DNA of 64,000 bases from NCBI GenBank assembly GCA_030427425.1, contig JAUICQ010000004.1:62001-126000 (forward strand), in the 5' to 3' direction. This DNA is from Fimbriimonadia bacterium. Lineage in GTDB: Bacteria > Armatimonadota > Fimbriimonadia > Fimbriimonadales > Fimbriimonadaceae. Below the pieces are notes generated by a model that saw nothing but the letters and a program-made list of their open reading frames with translations, ran no database searches and was not told the origin of the DNA. Below are positions 27,127 to 35,965 of the stretch, piece by piece (position 1 is the first letter of the stretch; the number at the start of each line of letters is the position of its first letter). A program made the translations under genes and the position numbers.

Positions 27127-27846
27127 CTAATGCTCAAAACTTTCTCCTAAATAGTGAGTTCGCACTAAGTTGTTAGAAGTAATTGTTTCAGCGTCTCCGG
27201 AAGCGATTATTTTTCCATCAATGAGGATATAGTTTCTATCTGTAATTTTAAGGGTAGCAGTGACGTTATGATCGGTAATAAGTACACCTATGCCTTTCTT
27301 TTTAAGTTCAAAAAGAATTTTCTGTATCTCTTCTATGGTAACGGGATCTATCCCTGCAAAGGGTTCGTCTAAAAATATAAACTTAGGTTCTACTGAGAGG
27401 GCCCTGGCTACTTCTACTCGTCTCCGTTCTCCTCCAGAAAGAACTCCTCCCATACTATCGAGTATTTTTTCTATATGGAGTTCGGCTGCTAGCTGCTGTA
27501 TGCGGTTATCTATCTCTTCATCAGAATATCCGTTCATTTCCATAACTAATCGGATGTTATCCCTGACAGACAATCGTCTAAATATACTATTCTCTTGTGC
27601 AAGATAACTAATGCCTTTTTTAGAGCGTTGATACATGGGTAGATCTGTTACGTCATCTGTATCGAAGAAAACTTTTCCGGATGAGGGCTTTTCTAGTCCG
27701 GTTACCATGTAGAACGTTGTTGTTTTACCTGCACCATTCGGACCAAGGAGTCCTACTATTTCACCCATGTTGAGGTTGATGTTCACTCCATCAACTACGT
27801 TTCTTCCACGGTATGTCTTAACAATGCTGTCTGTAGAAATCTGCAT
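27127..27846 (-). CDS. lptB: LPS export ATP-binding protein LptB
   Basis: The 239-residue ATPase powers LptFG to extract lipopolysaccharide from the inner membrane. Walker A GPNGAGKTT (35-43) is followed by TTFYMVTGLEKP, typical of LptB. The Q-loop region is GISYLAQENSIFRRLSVRDN, close to the family's G-[IL]-x-Y-L-x-Q-E-x-S-[IV]-F-R-x-L-[ST]-V. Signature LSGGERRRVEVARAL and Walker B FIFLDEPFAGIDP are complete. The length is exactly that of the family. Its presence implies an outer membrane with LPS-like lipid. It sits between fliD and the H1-like gene; the other lpt genes are not in the window. Confidence 0.95.
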   Translation of the reverse strand: MQISTDSIVKTYRGRNVVDGVNINLNMGEIVGLLGPNGAGKTTTFYMVTGLEKPSSGKVFFDTDDVTDLPMYQRSKKGISYLAQENSIFRRLSVRDNIRLVMEMNGYSDEEIDNRIQQLAAELHIEKILDSMGGVLSGGERRRVEVARALSVEPKFIFLDEPFAGIDPVTIEEIQKILFELKKKGIGVLITDHNVTATLKITDRNYILIDGKIIASGDAETITSNNLVRTHYLGESFEH

Positions 27847-27930
27847 AAGAATAAATAAACTTATTTAAGTTTACACGCAGTATATAATGGATAGTGTAGT
27901 ATTTGAATAATTTGCTAAGAAATATACTAG

Positions 27931-27973
27931 GGAAGTAGTACATGAACAATGTAAATATTCATGTACTACTTCC
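27931..27973. terminator. 16-bp perfect hairpin after fliD
   Basis: GGAAGTAGTACATGAA (27931-27946) and its exact complement (27958-27973) enclose an 11-nt loop, beginning 6 nt beyond the fliD stop. There is no U-tract on either side. It belongs to the U-less gene-end hairpin group. Confidence 0.6.
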
Positions 27974-27979
27974 GGTGTG

Positions 27980-30406
27980 TTATTTATTTTCTTTTAGGGC
28001 ACCCATCATACTAGAGAGTTGTGCCGACTGACTGCTATATTTACCTATGTTAGCGTCCATCATTCTAAAGCGTTCAGTAAGCTGTCTCTCTTCTTCGATG
28101 AGCCTAAGCCTGGTCTCGATTCTGCGGGATTCTAGTTCGTTAAACTGTTCTTTTAACGATTCTTCCATGGCAGTAAGTGTACCAGCACTTCTATTATAGG
28201 CGTAGCTCTGAGATTGTAGAACAGAATCTAAGTATCTAAAAACGCCGTTAAATGCACCGCTATAGTATTTAATGGTTCCAACGGCACCAGTGCTGCTTCC
28301 GGTATACTTTATTTTCAATGCATCTGTATTAGTATTACCCGCAGTGTATCCCGCACTACCAAAAATACCTTGAGCAGAGTTACCTACAAGATACTGACCA
28401 TCTCCTGTGCATGTCTCTGCATTAATAGTGCCCGCGACGTCTGTACCCGATACAGTAACTGTCGTAGTTCCTATTCCAGAGCTACTAGCTGCAGCAGCGG
28501 TATCACTAACCACGCTAAAGTCTCCTTTCGATCCATAAAATTTACTGGTTAGTTTAATTTCGTTGGATCCGCTATCTTCAGCATATACATATCTTCCAAC
28601 TGTGTCGTGAGAGTTAATTGCCGTGATATTATCTGCTCTACTGTTTCCGGTTGCCAGTGATACAGTGTAACTCTTTCCATGGAATGTAAATGTAAGCTGC
28701 TCTGCACCGGCGTTGGTTGTTGTCTGGGCTGTTCCGGCAGTTGCTGTAGCTTTAGTTGCCGCGGCGGTTATGTTTACAGCATATCCCGAAGAACTTTCAA
28801 TTGTATTAGATCCGGCGCTGATAAATTCAATTGTATTAACACTGCCTATACCAAATTCTGTAAAGAGATTTCTGGTATCGGTAATATTACTCTTAAGGTA
28901 CTGATTAAACACTCCTTCATCAAATTTAAGTTTTCCAGATTCTTCAGAATCAAGATCGAAATTTACACCGAGATTAGTAAGATTTTTCAGAGTAGTATTA
29001 TCAAGATTGAGGGTAGCAAATACTTTCTGGTTCATATCGGAAGGAAGAGTGGCGACGAGCTGTTCTCCCAATAGTGGTCCACCGGTCATCATTTCTGGAT
29101 CCCACTTTGTTTGTTCCTTAATGTATTCTACTAGTTCGTTATATTCGTCTACAAATTTGGATACTTTACCGGTTATAGTTTCGAAGTCTCTATTGATATA
29201 GAGTTTGGTATTGGTGAAAGTAGATAATCCATGTAAGGATATAGTTGCTCCGGAAATATTATCAAGGTCGTTGTATTGGTTGCTTATAGAAACTCCATCG
29301 ATAGTTACACTAGCATTGGTTGCCGAAACTACTTCTCTAGTAGCATCATATCCCGATTGTAGCACCCCTAATATTTCTAGTATGTTACTGGTATCAGTGA
29401 AGTCACCAGTTGATATGTTTGTACCGCTCCTTGTAATGTATAGAGCATAAGTGGTTGTTCCATTTTCTGTGAGCTCATTAATGGTAGCGGTGCAGTTTCC
29501 ACCGGCGGCGTTAATATTATTCCTGATAGTCTCTAGTGATTCGCTAGTAAGGTCTATGGCTACGTTCTGACCCCCGATGGTTACCGTCCCCGATGGTAGA
29601 GTTGCGTTGGGGCCCATAAGGGTTTGAATAGCCGTATCTTTACTAGTGAATCGGATGCTGCATGCAGTGTCGTTTGAAACGGTGTCTGTGACATTGGTAC
29701 GAATAGCTAATGTGCCGCTTAGCATATCGAAGTCTGCTGCTGCATTGTTGGTTAGCAGGGTGCCACCAGAGACGTTACATATCTGGATAGCATTGTTAGT
29801 TCCTTTAGAAGTATCTGTGCCACCCGTTTTGGAAGATGCTATGACAATATAATAGTTTCCAGCGCCATCACTAAGTAGGTTGGCTTCTGCTCCACAGTTA
29901 GCTTCATTAATTTTTCCTACAAATTCTGAAATAGTATCAGATCCGGAGCTGGTTATTCCTTTTCCGTTAATTACAATGGATCCGGAATTCAGAGTCGCTG
30001 TAATAGATGTGAAAGCCTGCGATCTAATTTTGTTTGCAAGTGCGGTGTTGGAGACTGTTAGGTCTACCATCTGTTGCGTTGCATTGGCTGTTGGTGTTAT
30101 AGTTGCTAGTCCTTCATGAGTGCTAGATGATGTGAATATATCGAAGTTCGATTTTATTCTTAGTTCTTTTGCAGCATCTTGAACGCCTTGTAATTTCTCT
30201 CTGAAATTTTTATATAAGTCTAATTTTTCTGTTATTTCATCTTGTTCTTTAACGATGTTTTCTACCAATTTATTCTTGTTTTTCATGATAGATTCCACCA
30301 TTTTATCGTATTCGATACCGCTACCCAAACCTACTATGCTAGTGCTTGATGTTGACGAGTATCCTTCTGATTTTGTGGATGAAGTTGCTGATGTAGTGTC
30401 TGCCAT
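27980..30406 (-). CDS. fliD: Flagellar hook-associated protein 2 (filament cap)
   Basis: The 808-residue product caps the growing flagellar filament and guides flagellin folding. The N-terminal FliD domain has SIVGLGSGIEYDKMVESIM and a coiled coil with LDLYKNFREKLQGVQDAA. The C-terminal FliD domain includes FVDEYNELVEYIKEQTKWDPE, then TLTAMEESLKEQFNELESR and a final amphipathic helix ERFRMMDANIGKYSSQ. The middle is a long Thr/Ser/Ala/Gly-rich insert, and there are several [IV]-T-x-[ST]-x-x-T repeats. It is longer than most FliD (about 450-700), with most of the extra length in the variable surface region. The start follows an excellent AGGAGGG site. No other filament genes flank it. Confidence 0.92.
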   Translation of the reverse strand: MADTTSATSSTKSEGYSSTSSTSIVGLGSGIEYDKMVESIMKNKNKLVENIVKEQDEITEKLDLYKNFREKLQGVQDAAKELRIKSNFDIFTSSSTHEGLATITPTANATQQMVDLTVSNTALANKIRSQAFTSITATLNSGSIVINGKGITSSGSDTISEFVGKINEANCGAEANLLSDGAGNYYIVIASSKTGGTDTSKGTNNAIQICNVSGGTLLTNNAAADFDMLSGTLAIRTNVTDTVSNDTACSIRFTSKDTAIQTLMGPNATLPSGTVTIGGQNVAIDLTSESLETIRNNINAAGGNCTATINELTENGTTTYALYITRSGTNISTGDFTDTSNILEILGVLQSGYDATREVVSATNASVTIDGVSISNQYNDLDNISGATISLHGLSTFTNTKLYINRDFETITGKVSKFVDEYNELVEYIKEQTKWDPEMMTGGPLLGEQLVATLPSDMNQKVFATLNLDNTTLKNLTNLGVNFDLDSEESGKLKFDEGVFNQYLKSNITDTRNLFTEFGIGSVNTIEFISAGSNTIESSSGYAVNITAAATKATATAGTAQTTTNAGAEQLTFTFHGKSYTVSLATGNSRADNITAINSHDTVGRYVYAEDSGSNEIKLTSKFYGSKGDFSVVSDTAAAASSSGIGTTTVTVSGTDVAGTINAETCTGDGQYLVGNSAQGIFGSAGYTAGNTNTDALKIKYTGSSTGAVGTIKYYSGAFNGVFRYLDSVLQSQSYAYNRSAGTLTAMEESLKEQFNELESRRIETRLRLIEEERQLTERFRMMDANIGKYSSQSAQLSSMMGALKENK

Positions 30407-30523
30407 TGTTTACCCTCCTGGTATGTTCTGCACAATCCGTGTGCTAATTTTATAATACGTACTTATTATTGGTTAGCGTAGAGAGGGAATTTATAATTTA
30501 GATAAAATATGTAAAAATACCTG

Positions 30524-30895
30524 TTAATTCTTTTTAAAGAGACTAGGTATTGCGCACATCCAGCCGAGTATGAGCAGTATTCCACCAATCGGGGTGAGCA
30601 TCCCTAATTTTCCGATTGAAGTTAAAGATAGTAGGTATAAACTGCCGGAAAAAATCAGGATTCCTGTTACAAAACAGATTGCAGAATAATTCAGCCATTT
30701 AGAGGTATTTTTGGAATATTCTAAAGAGAGAATCCAGAGGGCTAGGGTATGTATAATCTGGTAGCTGGCAGCTTTCTGAAAAACTTCCATCTGGTAAGGA
30801 GTAAACCAGCAGACCAAAGAATGGGCACCGAATGCACTGAGAATAATATAAATTGCTCCGGATAAATATACAAAAACTTTAATTCTATTTTCCAT
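30524..30895 (-). CDS. DUF423 family small membrane protein
   Basis: The 123-residue product has four predicted membrane helices. It carries the family pattern near the start (GAIYIILSAFGAHSL), then FQKAASYQIIHTLAL, and ends with KLGMLTPIGGILLILGWMCA, the P-x-G-G-x-x-[FL]-x-x-G-W signature of DUF423 (YgdD-like). The function is unknown throughout the family. It faces the lipoprotein gene at 30986 across a 90-bp divergent spacer. Confidence 0.9.
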   Translation of the reverse strand: MENRIKVFVYLSGAIYIILSAFGAHSLVCWFTPYQMEVFQKAASYQIIHTLALWILSLEYSKNTSKWLNYSAICFVTGILIFSGSLYLLSLTSIGKLGMLTPIGGILLILGWMCAIPSLFKKN

Positions 30896-30985
30896 TTTCT
30901 CTTCACATTATACAATGAAGGATATTCAGGATAGATGAATTCAGGTAACATTTTCAATATTAGTAAGGAAATATAAGGAGAAAAA

Positions 30986-31732
30986 GTGAATTTAAAAAGA
31001 TCGGTTTTGAAATGTTCCCTTGGGGTAGTTGTTGTGCTAGGTTTGTATCTTGCGGGTTGTGGAGATATAGCTGTTCAGGAAGCTTTTGCTAAGGCTTTAG
31101 AGAACGCAAATAATCGGATTACAAATACTTTAGCGGTAGGCAATGATAAAGAGTACACCGTTACTCTAAAATTAGACTCCGGAAAAGATAAGCAGAACGA
31201 AGGAGATAAAAAGGTTGATACTCCCGATTCTGTATTAGAGTTAGCTTATACTGGTAAAGCATTTGATGACAAGAAAATAGCCTTAGCCTATTACTGCAAT
31301 GGTTCAGAATACGGTGATAAATGGAAAAATAAGCTAGTTAAGACTGTTAACGGTTCCCAGTTTAATGTGGAAGATGCGTCTGATGATGTAGAATTAATGA
31401 GAAAACTAGGTGATAGAAAAGTTAGTCTAGAAGTTTCAACTAAAGCATTTGAAAAGATGGATGAAAAAAATTCTGAAACTCTCACAACTAATTCTGATGG
31501 AGATTTACATGCTAAGCTCACCTTCAACTATACAGATGAAGAGAAAAAATCTGGTGAAGAAAAGTTGAAGGATGATAAGGATGGCAAGGACGCTTTCGAT
31601 AAAAAGGCTAAAGGCGAATTTAACTATCTATTTAAAGTACAGAAAGATGATGTAAATAAAGACCTAACTGAAGTACTGCAGGTTCTGTTAACACTCTGTG
31701 ATGGTATAGTTGAAGCAAATCTGCGTAAGTAA
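30986..31732 (+). CDS. Charged lipoprotein of unknown function
   Basis: The 248-residue product starts at GTG, six bases after AAGGAG. The signal ends with VVVLGLYLAGCGD, a lipobox LAGC (Cys26 by this start). The mature part is very rich in Lys and Asp (KDDKDGKDAFDKKAKGEFN) and predicted mixed beta and loop. Alternating hydrophobic strands such as YTVTLKLDSG and SLEVSTKAFEKM suggest a beta-sandwich. No known domain was recognised. A 236-bp spacer with one palindromic repeat follows before the giant LRR gene. Confidence 0.7.
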   Translation: MNLKRSVLKCSLGVVVVLGLYLAGCGDIAVQEAFAKALENANNRITNTLAVGNDKEYTVTLKLDSGKDKQNEGDKKVDTPDSVLELAYTGKAFDDKKIALAYYCNGSEYGDKWKNKLVKTVNGSQFNVEDASDDVELMRKLGDRKVSLEVSTKAFEKMDEKNSETLTTNSDGDLHAKLTFNYTDEEKKSGEEKLKDDKDGKDAFDKKAKGEFNYLFKVQKDDVNKDLTEVLQVLLTLCDGIVEANLRK

Positions 31733-31762
31733 GATGCTGCTGAATAAGTAAGTTAAATCTCT

Positions 31763-31802
31763 CGATCCCCTGATAGAAGTTATCCTCGAAGGGGATCCAG
31801 TG
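31763..31802. repeat. Dispersed palindromic repeat copy
   Basis: CGATCCCC ... CCTCGAAGGGGATCCAGTG: the right half matches the dispersed core in inverted orientation, and the left half forms the partner arm. It sits in the 236-bp spacer before the giant LRR gene. Confidence 0.55.
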
Positions 31803-31983
31803 TATTGTCTAATGATTTAAAAGGTTCGGCAGTATTTTATTATAAGACAATTATGATCTCTTTGTATCTTAAGTATAACTCTCCATATTAAACACTTGCA
31901 TATAAGCAAAAAAAATTCAATTTACACATTGAGACTGTTGGAGTTCTGGTAAATGTTGTGGTATATTTGTGAAGGGAGTTATT

Positions 31984-34900
31984 ATGAATATATCGCTGAA
32001 AATTACATTAGTCTTAACAATCTTCATAGCAAATTTTGTTATCTGCCATCCTTCCGGAAAAGGGAATGGGGCTACATACACGATTAGTAACATCATAGAG
32101 AATATCAAAACAGATATCGAATCTGGTGTCAACGAATTTGCAAAGTATACAGCACCGGACCTATGGATAAGAGATAAAGTTATCAGTATTAATGTTCTGG
32201 AAAAACTAGCCGATCTGCAGCATCAGATAAGAACGATTACTGGTGATGATTCTTACAGCTTAGGAGTTTCTAGGATTGATATTGAGGGGAAACAGATACC
32301 TCCCCATCTTTTCACCTTTATGGCCCGTTTAAACATGCTAAGGGAGGTAAATCTAAAAGGATGTACGAATTCTGTTGAGGATTTTCTTGCTTTCTTGCAA
32401 GCATTTCAAGGTGAAGATATTAGAGAGATCATAGTAACCGATACGGTGCTAGCTGAGATGGGGCAAGCATTACAGCTGCTTCCAAACGGAAGATATCTGA
32501 AAATCGAGAATACAGGTCCTCCTGCATATGAAGAGATAATACCTCAAGAGGAATTTCCAGGAGCAGAGCATAGAGATATCGGGGAAGTAATTCATCGATT
32601 AGAGGAGCAATTAGAGACAGATAGAGTAGATTTTTCAGAGTATGCTTCTCCCGGAGTTTGGCTGGGGTGTAGAGTAGAGAATGTCGAGATATTTAGACAG
32701 GTTGCAAATTTACTTGGGCGTGTACATCAGAGGGTTGGTCAAGCCGTACCACTAGGTATATCTTATATAGACGTAAGTGACAGCGATATTACGAAGGATG
32801 AATCTGGACTCTTCTTGTATTTTCCTCAGCTAACCTATCTTGATATCAGTAGTTGTTTTAATTTAAAAGAGGAAGATTTTTTAGAAATTTTTGTAAATCT
32901 AACAGAAAGCATCCAGCAGCTAAAGTTAAATAATACTCCATGTATTAATGCGCTAGTGAATGTATTAAACAAGTTTTATTGTTTAAACGTACTAGAGCTA
33001 GAGAGGACTAATACTGCAGATCTTACAAATTGGACCAAGATACTAAAAGCCATTTCGGAAAATATAGAATCGCTGAATATAGCAGGTACAAATGTGACTG
33101 TAGACGTAATTGAAAAATTAAAGAAGTGTCGGGGACTAAAAGAATTAAATCTTTCTCGATGCAAGAATATACAGGGTGCAGAATGGATAAGAGTAACGTC
33201 TATACTACCAAAAATGATTAGCACTCTTCATTTTAATGACACCTCTTTGGATGCCGTAGGTGCAGCAGCTGTAGGCAGACTAAATTCTCTTAGGCATATA
33301 TCACTAAGTGGATGCAAGGGTATTTCAGCTGAATCTTGGAATAACATTCTTGTAAAGCTGCCTCCTAGTTTGCAGATATTGGAGATGGATGGGACTAGCG
33401 TAAACCATCTGGATAATTCTGCACTGGATAGGTTAAGAAATCTAGAGAGGTGCTCCATGGAAGAATGCACTAATTTAACCGGAGAGAGTATCACTAGACT
33501 GCTTTCTCTGAAACCTAGGGATTTGAAAAAATTAAGCTTAAAATCTATGAATGTTGATAATAGCAGTCTTCACCAGCTAGCAAGTTTTGAGAAGTTACAA
33601 GAACTATCACTTTCTGCTTGCCGCCATATGGGTGGGGCAGGGATTACAAAAGCTTTGTATGTAATAACACCCGCATTAACTAGCTTGGATATATCCAATA
33701 CTAAAGCTGAAGATTCTTGTCTGCAAGTACTAACGAAGTTTAATAGACTTAGGTTTTTAAATATGGAAGGTTGTAAGAATATTTCAGGTGCATATTGGGC
33801 TAAAGTCTTTCCCTTGCTGCCAGCTAGCATAAGTGAGCTCTATCTTTCAGATACAAATATAGATAACGAAACACTTGTAAACTTACACCGTATGTCACAT
33901 CTAAAGAGACTTGATGTGTCCCATCTATCATTAAACACAACTATTGTTAGGTTGCTAACTACCAGTGAAGTTTTTCCAGAGCTAGAATCTTTAAAATCGG
34001 CCAATGTGAGTTCGGATATACTTGAATTATGCAAAAGAAAAGATAGCAGTGCTCCAGCTAATCCTTTAAGTGGATTATTGGACGCAGATAAATTAATATC
34101 TGAGATGGAAAAGAGAATATTGCTTCTTAATGAAAATTATGAAGAATTTTACGCTCCTGAAATTTGGGAGAATGCTCCCATTACAAGTTCCAGTCAGTTA
34201 GATAAGATAATTGAATTGCATAGTAAGATAGAAACACTTACAGGAAAATGTTGTACATTTGGTATTCAATGCATTAATACAGAAAGTGGTCTCACTCCTA
34301 AACAGTTGCAGTTTGTTTCTAGTGCAGTCCCTCACTTGCCTACCTTAAACTTAAATAATTGTAAGAATGTCAAAGACTGGTGCTCGCTTTTGTTAGCTTT
34401 ACCAGAGGGCCTTCAGCATCTAAGTTTACAGGGTTCTAATTATAAAGGAGAAGGGATAAAGCATTTTACACGTTTTGCAAATCTACGCACATTAAACGTC
34501 AGTGGATTAAACTTAGGTTGGGGTTTTAAAGAACTATTCTCTGCTTTGCCAGTGACGCTGGAAGAACTGGGCTTAGGTGGTGGTTGTTATGAAGGTGCAG
34601 GGGTAGACGATTTGAGTCGCTTTAGAAATCTTCGCAAACTAAACCTCAGTGCAATGAAACCTAGTGATGTTTATTGCAAATGGCCAAAACTATTGTCTGC
34701 TTTGCCTGTGGCACTGGAAGAACTTGACTTAAGCGATAGTACATTTAAAGGCAAAGGAGCAGAGCATTTCAGTAGTTTTAGAAATCTTCGCAGATTAAAT
34801 CTAAGTAATTGTTTTCTAAGAGATCACTATCAACATATTCTGGCCTATCTACCTGAAACCCTAGAAGACCTAGACTTAACTGGTACTCATCATTATTATA

Positions 34901-35238
34901 GTATGAAAAGTTTCAGCCGATTTGTTAATCTTCGTAGGCTGAACCTCGGTGTTGGTAGAGATCACCGGGGTAGCTTTAGTATGATGGATAATGTCGGTAT
35001 AATCGACGATCTAGGCTTAAGCGGTACTAATTATAGAGGTCAAGGAGTAGAGGGTTTGAGTAGATTTAGAAATCTTCGCACATTAAACCTCAGTAAGTGT
35101 CGTGATGTGCAGAATTGGTCTGATCTGCTGTCTGCCTTGCCATCCACGTTGGAAGAACTGGACTTAAGGGGTAGTAATTATGGAGGCGAAGGAGTAGAGC
35201 ATTTGAGTAGATTTAGAAATCTTCGTATTATAAATTAA
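31984..35238 (+). CDS. Giant secreted modular leucine-rich-repeat protein
   Basis: I start at ATG 31984 (AAGGGAG 7 nt upstream), five codons inside a longer GTG frame. This gives a clear signal peptide, MNISLKITLVLTIFIANFVI. The roughly 1084-residue protein has three copies of a helical domain with a shared motif [EV]-F-x-x-Y-x-[AS]-P-x-x-W: EFAKYTAPDLWI, DFSEYASPGVWL and EEFYAPEIWE. Each is followed by an [IL]-x-x-[IL] junction (SLGVSRIDIE, PLGISYIDVS, FGIQCINTE) and a run of LRRs. The last block has near-identical repeats such as LPVALEELDLSDS and FRNLRRLNLSNC. It is the largest member of the LRR family in this window. Secretion is inferred; the binding partner is unknown. Confidence 0.85.
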   Translation: MNISLKITLVLTIFIANFVICHPSGKGNGATYTISNIIENIKTDIESGVNEFAKYTAPDLWIRDKVISINVLEKLADLQHQIRTITGDDSYSLGVSRIDIEGKQIPPHLFTFMARLNMLREVNLKGCTNSVEDFLAFLQAFQGEDIREIIVTDTVLAEMGQALQLLPNGRYLKIENTGPPAYEEIIPQEEFPGAEHRDIGEVIHRLEEQLETDRVDFSEYASPGVWLGCRVENVEIFRQVANLLGRVHQRVGQAVPLGISYIDVSDSDITKDESGLFLYFPQLTYLDISSCFNLKEEDFLEIFVNLTESIQQLKLNNTPCINALVNVLNKFYCLNVLELERTNTADLTNWTKILKAISENIESLNIAGTNVTVDVIEKLKKCRGLKELNLSRCKNIQGAEWIRVTSILPKMISTLHFNDTSLDAVGAAAVGRLNSLRHISLSGCKGISAESWNNILVKLPPSLQILEMDGTSVNHLDNSALDRLRNLERCSMEECTNLTGESITRLLSLKPRDLKKLSLKSMNVDNSSLHQLASFEKLQELSLSACRHMGGAGITKALYVITPALTSLDISNTKAEDSCLQVLTKFNRLRFLNMEGCKNISGAYWAKVFPLLPASISELYLSDTNIDNETLVNLHRMSHLKRLDVSHLSLNTTIVRLLTTSEVFPELESLKSANVSSDILELCKRKDSSAPANPLSGLLDADKLISEMEKRILLLNENYEEFYAPEIWENAPITSSSQLDKIIELHSKIETLTGKCCTFGIQCINTESGLTPKQLQFVSSAVPHLPTLNLNNCKNVKDWCSLLLALPEGLQHLSLQGSNYKGEGIKHFTRFANLRTLNVSGLNLGWGFKELFSALPVTLEELGLGGGCYEGAGVDDLSRFRNLRKLNLSAMKPSDVYCKWPKLLSALPVALEELDLSDSTFKGKGAEHFSSFRNLRRLNLSNCFLRDHYQHILAYLPETLEDLDLTGTHHYYSMKSFSRFVNLRRLNLGVGRDHRGSFSMMDNVGIIDDLGLSGTNYRGQGVEGLSRFRNLRTLNLSKCRDVQNWSDLLSALPSTLEELDLRGSNYGGEGVEHLSRFRNLRIIN

Positions 35239-35249
35239 AGCAGGTAATC

Positions 35250-35594
35250 CTATATCTTACTCGCAAGAGGATTCCGCCAATTGCGCCATCTGGAGCAGAA
35301 TAAGTTTCCTCTTCCTGCAGCAACCACGCTGAGATCGTCATCATCTAAAGATTGATGTGTGCGCTCTATTTTTTTAGGTAGCGTAATAACAAAATTATAT
35401 GGAGATGTAGACATTAAACATTGTAAATTAACTTCTGGATCAAATTTTATACCCATATATACAGCAAAAGCATTATGAGGATCTCTTAAGAAATAGTTTG
35501 TGAGTTCTGGTCTCTGCATCAGCAATGTTTTAAGTACAGTTTGTATCTGATATTGTTGAAGGATTAACGTTGTTGTATCTATATATTGAGGCAT
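35250..35594 (-). CDS. NHLP-like leader peptide protein, candidate RiPP precursor
   Basis: The 114-residue product follows a GGAG site. Residues 29-94 match the nitrile-hydratase-alpha-like leader pattern: PELTNYFLRDPHNAFAVYMG (cf. F-x-x-x-L-x-x-D-P-x-x-A-[LF]-x-x-x-x-G), then FVITLPKK (the V-L-P strand) and LDDDDLSVVAAG, a D-x-[DE]-L-x-x-[VA]-A-x-G end. After Gly94 only 20 residues remain, a basic tail with Cys100, Trp103 and Trp106 (LFCSRWRNWRNPLASKI). In known NHLP families such a tail is the core peptide that enzymes modify and an exporter cleaves. No YcaO, LanM, radical SAM or C39 exporter lies in the window. It converges with the giant LRR gene, separated by 11 bp. Confidence 0.55.
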   Translation of the reverse strand: MPQYIDTTTLILQQYQIQTVLKTLLMQRPELTNYFLRDPHNAFAVYMGIKFDPEVNLQCLMSTSPYNFVITLPKKIERTHQSLDDDDLSVVAAGRGNLFCSRWRNWRNPLASKI

Positions 35595-35704
35595 CTTTTA
35601 AACTCCATGAAATAAAATGTAACTATATTGCAATTATTCCATGTATTATAATAGATGTTGATATATTCTATTGAAAACTGGAAAATTTGATGAGGAGCCA
35701 AATA

Positions 35705-35778
35705 TGGCTGCCGGACTAGGACTCGAACCTAGACTGACGGCACCAAAAACCGCTGTCCTGCCATTAGACGATCCGGCA
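35705..35778 (-). tRNA. tRNA-Gln (anticodon TTG)
   Basis: Read on the - strand, a complete cloverleaf forms: acceptor TGCCGGA/TCCGGCA, D stem GTCT/GGAC, anticodon stem GCGGT/GCCGT with loop TTTTGGT (anticodon TTG), T stem CTAGG/CCTAG with TTCGAGT, and an encoded GCCA end. The 74-nt length fits tRNA-Gln. gatB in the window is consistent with Gln-tRNA being made by amidation. Confidence 0.95.
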
Positions 35779-35965
35779 ACTATAATAGTATTATACACTT
35801 AATCAGGTTAATAAGTAAGCTTTAAAACAATAATTACCTAAAATAATATTTCCCAATTTTTATAGGTATATCTTCTAGTACTTATGAGTTAATATAGTAA
35901 TATATGTCTGGAAAAGTAGTTCTTACCAGCAATTAAATTGAAATTTAGTTAAAATAATATTAGGT

